A stretch of 64,000 nt of DNA, taken from the NCBI GenBank assembly GCA_025449115.1, contig JAHLKC010000054.1, positions 1 through 64,000 of the forward strand. Reading direction: 5' to 3'. Below the pieces are notes generated by a model. The model made no database searches. It had not been told where the DNA came from and was given only the letters and a program-made list of their open reading frames with translations. The stretch comes from Chytridium lagenaria (taxonomy: Eukaryota > Chytridiomycota > Chytridiomycetes > Chytridiales > Chytridiaceae). Shown piece after piece: positions 59,492 through 64,000 of this stretch. Positions within the stretch are counted from its first letter, which is position 1. Every line of letters starts with the position of its first letter. A program made the position numbers and the translations under genes.

Positions 59492-61330
59492 TTTTTTTTT
59501 CTTTTCGTGCATGCTTTTTCCTTTTTTCTTTTTTGTGTTTACTATTCTGTGATTATTTTTGTTTTTTTTGTGCGTTTCCCACCGTCTCTTGTGACATCTT
59601 TTGTAGCATTCCTGTTTTTATGACATTGTTATATCTGTTTTCTTTCTCTCCCCACATCTTTCTCTCACGCCTTGTATGCGTAGGATACCCTACTCCCCAC
59701 CATATTTTTCCTAGTAAATTGATATATCTGTCCCATTACGTTATCCCGTTCTCCAGACAAAATCTTGCTATGTATCTTTGTGCAAATACCTTTGTTTTTT
59801 GCGTATATCTTTGCCTTTGTTGTGATGCTTGGTTTGTTGTGATTGTGATGCTGAGGCGGACTTTGGAAGTTGGGGGCATTCCCGTTGCTTCGCCACCTGT
59901 GCATCGGGGTTTCGGATACGTTACATGTGCTGAGTCGTTGTGACTTGTCTTGTGATGTGGGTTGAATAACACGAGGATGGTAACGTGTATATTGACGGGG
60001 AAACGCGTTTTTCTTTCCTAAGAGCTTTAATTTCATTATTGGCCGCCAAAGACAATGACAAAAATACATAGAGGAGTACATCAGTGAAGTTTGGAAAACT
60101 CATTTCCTCCACTCCTGACCCCACAAAATAAATGTAGGGGGGTCCTTTAGCATGATACATTGCTGAACATTCTTGATGATCTTCCGCTGTTGCAGGATGA
60201 GTAATTGTTATCATATATTTATTTATAAAGCCTGAGAAGCTTTCATGATATGTTTTAATACATTTTACAAACCATTTATTGCTTTTTCATAAATACAAAA
60301 AGTTGTTTGTCTCGTACCTCAAAATATCAGACTTGTGTTGTCCCGCAATGCTTTTGTGCTTTTCGTGCTCCAAATGATGATGGCATCGATACCAACAACC
60401 CATCAAAAAAAAATATGAAGTTCCCATACAATGACGCTCACAAATGGGTATAGGCCTTACGTAACGCAAACCAGTCTTCTCACTCTTCTCATCCTCATAA
60501 GAAAGGGAACGAACGGCTCTAGAGGACCTTGCCAATAATTTCAACCTAGGCGACTTCACCATGTCGAATGAAGAGCATGTCATCCGCATCACACTTACCT
60601 TTGAACACCTTGATGGTAGGTAAGTCCAATAAATCTACTTAGCATATTCATTCGGCGATTCATTTAGACACAGCCTAAAGGTCTTAAGAACACAATCACT
60701 TTCTTACCTGCACCAAAGGAAACCATGTTTAAAGACTTTTCATACATAAACAAAATATTTACGGGGGATCGCTGCTGCATTGCCGTATCATGGGGACCAA
60801 GTTGTCATTGCGAAAGATCTGTGGCTCCGTTATCTTTTTGTTAGGCGAGTGTGATGTACGCCTGTGTGGATGGTATCGCATGGAAATACTTTTATTGCAA
60901 TTCGTTTAAAACTTCATGTCATCTCTGTTTTTTCATTTAATACTTTTGGCTTGGAAAAATGATTACCAAGCGGGAGTCCAGTGATAACGAAAACCTTCAG
61001 AAATAGATTCATTTGCCTTCAGGAATAGAGACATTTAGGCTTTCAGGGACTTAAAGTGAGACATGGCGCAAGGGTAATGCTTCTCCTCCGAGCCTGTCCT
61101 AATATCAGCACAGTGATGGAACCTTTCAATAAAAAACGCGGCACGTTCCCATTCTCTACACTCTAGTTCCGTCGTGAAACACCAACGGCCATTTGGTAAC
61201 AAAAGTTCACCAGAAAAATTTCGCTTCTTTTCACATCCCGCCCCAGGTTCAGAAGACACTCATATGCGCAGTCAACGAACTGCGGCGACTGCCATCACCG
61301 CACATACTGCGCAATATGGGTAACCTTGGC
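59492..61330. other. Intergenic stretch
   Basis: T-rich immediately after the hybrid-kinase gene, then mixed. No supportable gene or ordered repeat. Confidence 0.4.
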
Positions 61331-61393
61331 AGGGCTTGAACCCACAACTCGTTGTTATTGAGGAAATACGCATTATAAGTAACTGCCGGTCGA
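61331..61393 (-). other. tRNA-like fragment with B-box
   Basis: On the minus strand GTTGTGGGTTCAAGCCCTGC folds as a T-arm (stem with two G-U pairs) and matches the RNA polymerase III B-box GGTTCAANCC. GGCAG at the 5' side could pair with CTGCC. A proper D-arm, anticodon stem and full acceptor stem are not seen, so this is a relic or a SINE-like piece and not a functional tRNA gene. Confidence 0.3.
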
Positions 61394-61407
61394 AAAAATA
61401 TAATGTC

Positions 61408-61435
61408 CGGGTCTTCGGGCCCCGCGACATCAATG

Positions 61436-61466
<31 letters not shown>

Positions 61467-61471
61467 GGCTC
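61408..61471 (+). ncRNA. U6 snRNA-like sequence, 3'-truncated
   Basis: The sequence has the U6 5' stem-loop (GGGTCTTCGGGCCC), then AAAATTGGAACGATACAGAGAAGATTAGCATGG, which includes the ACAGAGA box that pairs with the 5' splice site and the AGC catalytic triad. Identity to U6 stops abruptly after GCATGGC. The internal stem-loop and the GGATGACAC region are not found in the next 300 bases. An AT-rich AAAATATAA block lies just upstream. It is either a truncated pseudogene or a U6 gene interrupted at this point. Confidence 0.75.
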
Positions 61472-61648
61472 ATCCCCTCGCACACTGTATCAATTGCTGT
61501 GTCTGCCTCTTCTTCCTTTCCGCCCCCTTCCATCCCGCCGATCTACAAATGTGGACGCCATACATTTTTAATGGTGGTCAGTGCCGGGATTGGTCGAAGG
61601 GTGATAGTGTATGATAGAGTAAACACTGGCAGTGAATATATGTGTGTT
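61472..61648. other. Short stretch between U6-like sequence and recombinase gene
   Basis: Pyrimidine-rich first half. No gene recognised and no U6 3' half seen. Confidence 0.3.
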
Positions 61649-63411
61649 TTAGGTCAAAGTATGTTTTTTGAGGAGAACATCATTTTGGGAGGGAAGATGG
61701 TGGTTGACGTTTTCCCCGGCAGCGATTGCTCGACGGATTATAATATTGTTTTGCGGAACATACGCTGGCTATATAAAATTACATTTTTTTGATAAACTGT
61801 CACAATACCTTTAAGTGAGTCCGCAAACGATGACCCATCGCTGCCAAGAAAACGTCGTTCGAGGCTCCAGCATCCTCAAGCGCAGTAGCGCCTGTTCTAC
61901 GAAGGTCATGTGGTAATTATGTCTATAACAGTAAATGAGTACATACATACTAATTTTTTTGGAATTATATGAATAAATAAAAAATACCGTCAAACCCAGC
62001 CTTCTTTGAAACTTCCGCCATTGACCTTCCTATACTAAAGGCCTGGACTCCTTCACCAATTTTCAGAAGCTCTCCGGTATTCCTGTCGAAAGACGGCTTT
62101 TGGATTACTGGTTGATCCAAAATTTCCTTCCGTAATGGCAGAGTCATCCTCTCCTGAGGTGCCTTGATGGGGTTGTAGAGATCATCCACAGTGATGCTCA
62201 CGGAAAAAGCTGACTTGATAAAGGCGTTGGCCAGTAAAAAGAACGTCCAGGACGCGAAAAGCACGTTTAACATAACTCGGACCCAGTATACTTTTTGCTG
62301 AAGAATTATTTAAAAACACGAAGGAAACAGTCCAAACTTACTTCAATCCTTCATTATCACGAGATCCTTTCAGTTCCTATAAGTAATTGTAATGATTACG
62401 GCATCCCCCATTTTCCTTTCGTGTAAGGGTAGCCAGATAAACTCAAGGTCCTTTGAAGTTTATGTAATAGTGAAAAACACAATGTCTACCTTCATACATA
62501 AAAAAATCATTGTTGTCGATTTTATCCTTAGACGTGTAATAGCTAGTAGATTGTACAACTTCACCAGCTCGTGCCAGCGTCCCGATTGACAACGTGAAGA
62601 ATTCGATATTCCATTGAATCTGTAATATGCCTCGTTAGTGGAATTAAGCAATTAGCTACTAAACTTTTGCTGGACGCCACCCCATCCCTCCTAGCAGTAC
62701 TCGAATATACCATGCAATGCCTTCAGCATCCAGGAAAGACTTAGCTCTTTTGCTCGTCTGAATTTTGTGATCTTGTACGAGACTTGTGTGGATAAACTAC
62801 GACAATAATTAACTTAATTAAATATAACAAATAACTTACGTTCCATATCACGGTTTTTCTCTCATTCGAGATAGGGTTACCAGTTGCATTGACCCACTTG
62901 AATGTTAAATTGAATACATTGTTACATTAACGAATAGAGTGAAAAACATTAATGTTTTGTTAAAGTGAAGCTTTGAATGCAAACTTACGCACCGACAAAG
63001 GCCAACCAGGCTGTACAAATTGAGCTTAGGAGTCTACCACCGGTCACATGCCCTTGCTTGGGTTTTATAATAAGACAAAGATATTTTGCATACGCCTTTA
63101 AGGTGCCTGACCAAAAAAATGACGTGTCATCATGCAAGGTAAAACAAAATAGCTGACCTTCTTCTGGAGGCGGCGCGTTATGATAGACATAGTGGCTTTG
63201 ATCTAAAAGACTCTGCCCATCCTTTTGTCGTCTTTTGTTTAAAAAAATCTGTGAACCGTTTTAAGGCCAGCGCATGCTTTGCCTTTGTTGGACGGGAGAG
63301 TTTCTTCTGCACGTGCTCTTCTGGAGCATCCATTATGCTCCATAGCTCGTCTTCCCCTCCCAACTCCTCCATACTTTCTTGAAAACGTTCCTCGTCCGTC
63401 TGTCTGGGCAT
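61649..63411 (-). CDS. Tyrosine recombinase (Crypton/DUF3435-type), multi-exon
   Basis: Start at 63411. An N-terminal SAM-like core-binding part follows: RPTKAKHALALKRFTDFF (about 63290), LHDDTSFFWSGTLKAYAKYL and GHVTGGRLLSSICTAWLAFVG. Then come VQDHKIQTSKRAKSFLDAEG (about 62780) and the catalytic region: first Arg in FTLSIGTLARAGEVVQ (about 62585), LPLRKEILDQPVIQKPSF (about 62120), HDLRRTGATALEDAG with the H-x-x-R pair (about 61890), LAAMGHRLRTHLK with the GH pair, and a possible nucleophilic Tyr in PAYVPQNN after a small intron. This order is that of tyrosine recombinases and most like fungal Crypton or Starship-captain (DUF3435) enzymes. At least five introns; one frame shift in an A4 run (about 63226) and a stop near 62445. 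Estimated length about 430 residues, shorter than typical captains. No GCR1-type domain is seen. Confidence 0.72.
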
Positions 63412-64000
63412 GGCGTAACTCTTCGATGGATGTGGGGGATTTCAAAGGAATAGTGTGGGAAAACAATAATAAAGATAAAAAACTTGAATTTCTAGCTTGA
63501 TATGTTAATATATTGAGCTGTACATGTATAGAGTAATCATCAATGAGCTGATCTTAGCTAGTTGCTGGTGAGTGAGTCCATCTCAGTATTTTCTATCGTG
63601 AATAGCACCACAATCAATTCGACTCGGACATATGTAATCCGCAACACTGGTATTGACATGCTTCAAGAGATCCAGCGCCTGCAAAGACCGTGTTGTCGAA
63701 TAAGGCTGATCTGAAGCTCAAAAGGGTACCGTAAAACGGTGGTGGCAATGCCCTTCCTCTTGCATGTTCATGAACTTTGAGAGTTGTTGAATCTATGACA
63801 ATTATTTAAATGACAAGGTTGACAATAATCAACGACAATAATAAATAATTATTTATTTGGGATGGTTTTTGTGAGTGTGGATATCCAATCGTAAGGGCTA
63901 CATCACGCTGTTAGCTATCTATCTTTTAAATTCGCTATTGCGGTTGTGAAATATTACCTTTCTTCTCGTTACTTGGTTTACAAGGACGCATTTTCTCTCG
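63412..64000. other. Upstream flank of the tyrosine recombinase gene
   Basis: No gene. It should contain the recombinase promoter and, if this is a mobile element, possibly its edge. No inverted or direct terminal repeat was recognised. Confidence 0.3.

Overview
This window is eukaryotic nuclear DNA, most likely from a fungus. Genes are split by short GT-AG introns (about 50-190 bp) and separated by long AT-rich stretches. The recognisable families are fungal or fungus-compatible: a DUF1752/DUF3295-type regulator, a GCN4/Cys-3-like bZIP, an F-box/2EXR-like protein, fungal sugar porters, an ABCG transporter with a Cys-rich N-terminus, a metacaspase and a hybrid histidine kinase. A homologue of TBCCD1, a protein linked to centrioles and basal bodies, hints at a zoosporic, chytrid-like lineage. 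That placement is inference, not proof.

Layout. 1-3.6 kb: decayed Ty3/gypsy chromovirus-like element, unusual because an AP-endonuclease-like EEP domain lies just upstream of the integrase. 3.8-8 kb: non-coding, LTR-like sequence and a degenerate minisatellite. 8-9.4 kb: decayed Ty1/copia RT-RNase H. 9.8-11.2 kb: F-box-like protein (-). 11.6-12.5 kb: possible BTB relic (+). 12.8-15.3 kb: TBCCD1 (-). 16.4-17.6 kb: unidentified gene (+). 19.7-20.5 kb: small secreted, probably GPI-anchored protein (+). 21.8-23.3 kb: LEA2/DUF3712-like membrane protein (-). 24.6-25.8 kb: unidentified (+). 26.3-27.5 kb: metacaspase (+). 27.5-31.3 kb: non-coding with degenerate repeats. 31.4-33.2 kb: DUF1752/DUF3295 regulator (+). 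33.8-34.7 kb: EEP phosphodiesterase (+). 36-39.3 kb: ABCG transporter (+). 39.5-40.9 kb: minisatellite arrays. 41.4-46.5 kb: large inverted repeat carrying two near-identical head-to-head sugar transporters. 47.2-47.7 kb: bZIP (-). 48.3-51.1 kb: GH1 beta-glucosidase (+). 51.7-52.5 kb: low-complexity protein with a repeated acidic-PLA motif (+). 56.8-59.5 kb: PAS, degenerate kinase core and receiver (+). 61.4 kb: truncated U6 snRNA-like sequence. 61.6-63.4 kb: multi-exon tyrosine recombinase (-).

A strong overall feature is that almost every gene is interrupted by single-base shifts, many in homopolymers, while splice sites, motifs and downstream reading remain sound. This looks more like uncorrected assembly indels than mass pseudogenisation. 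The retroelements at 1-9.4 kb are the exception and look genuinely decayed. Gene models are therefore given as spans with the shifts noted.

The genes do not form one pathway. A loose nutrient theme can be inferred (sugar porters, secreted beta-glucosidase, nitrogen-type and amino-acid/sulphur-type regulators), set among mobile-element debris.
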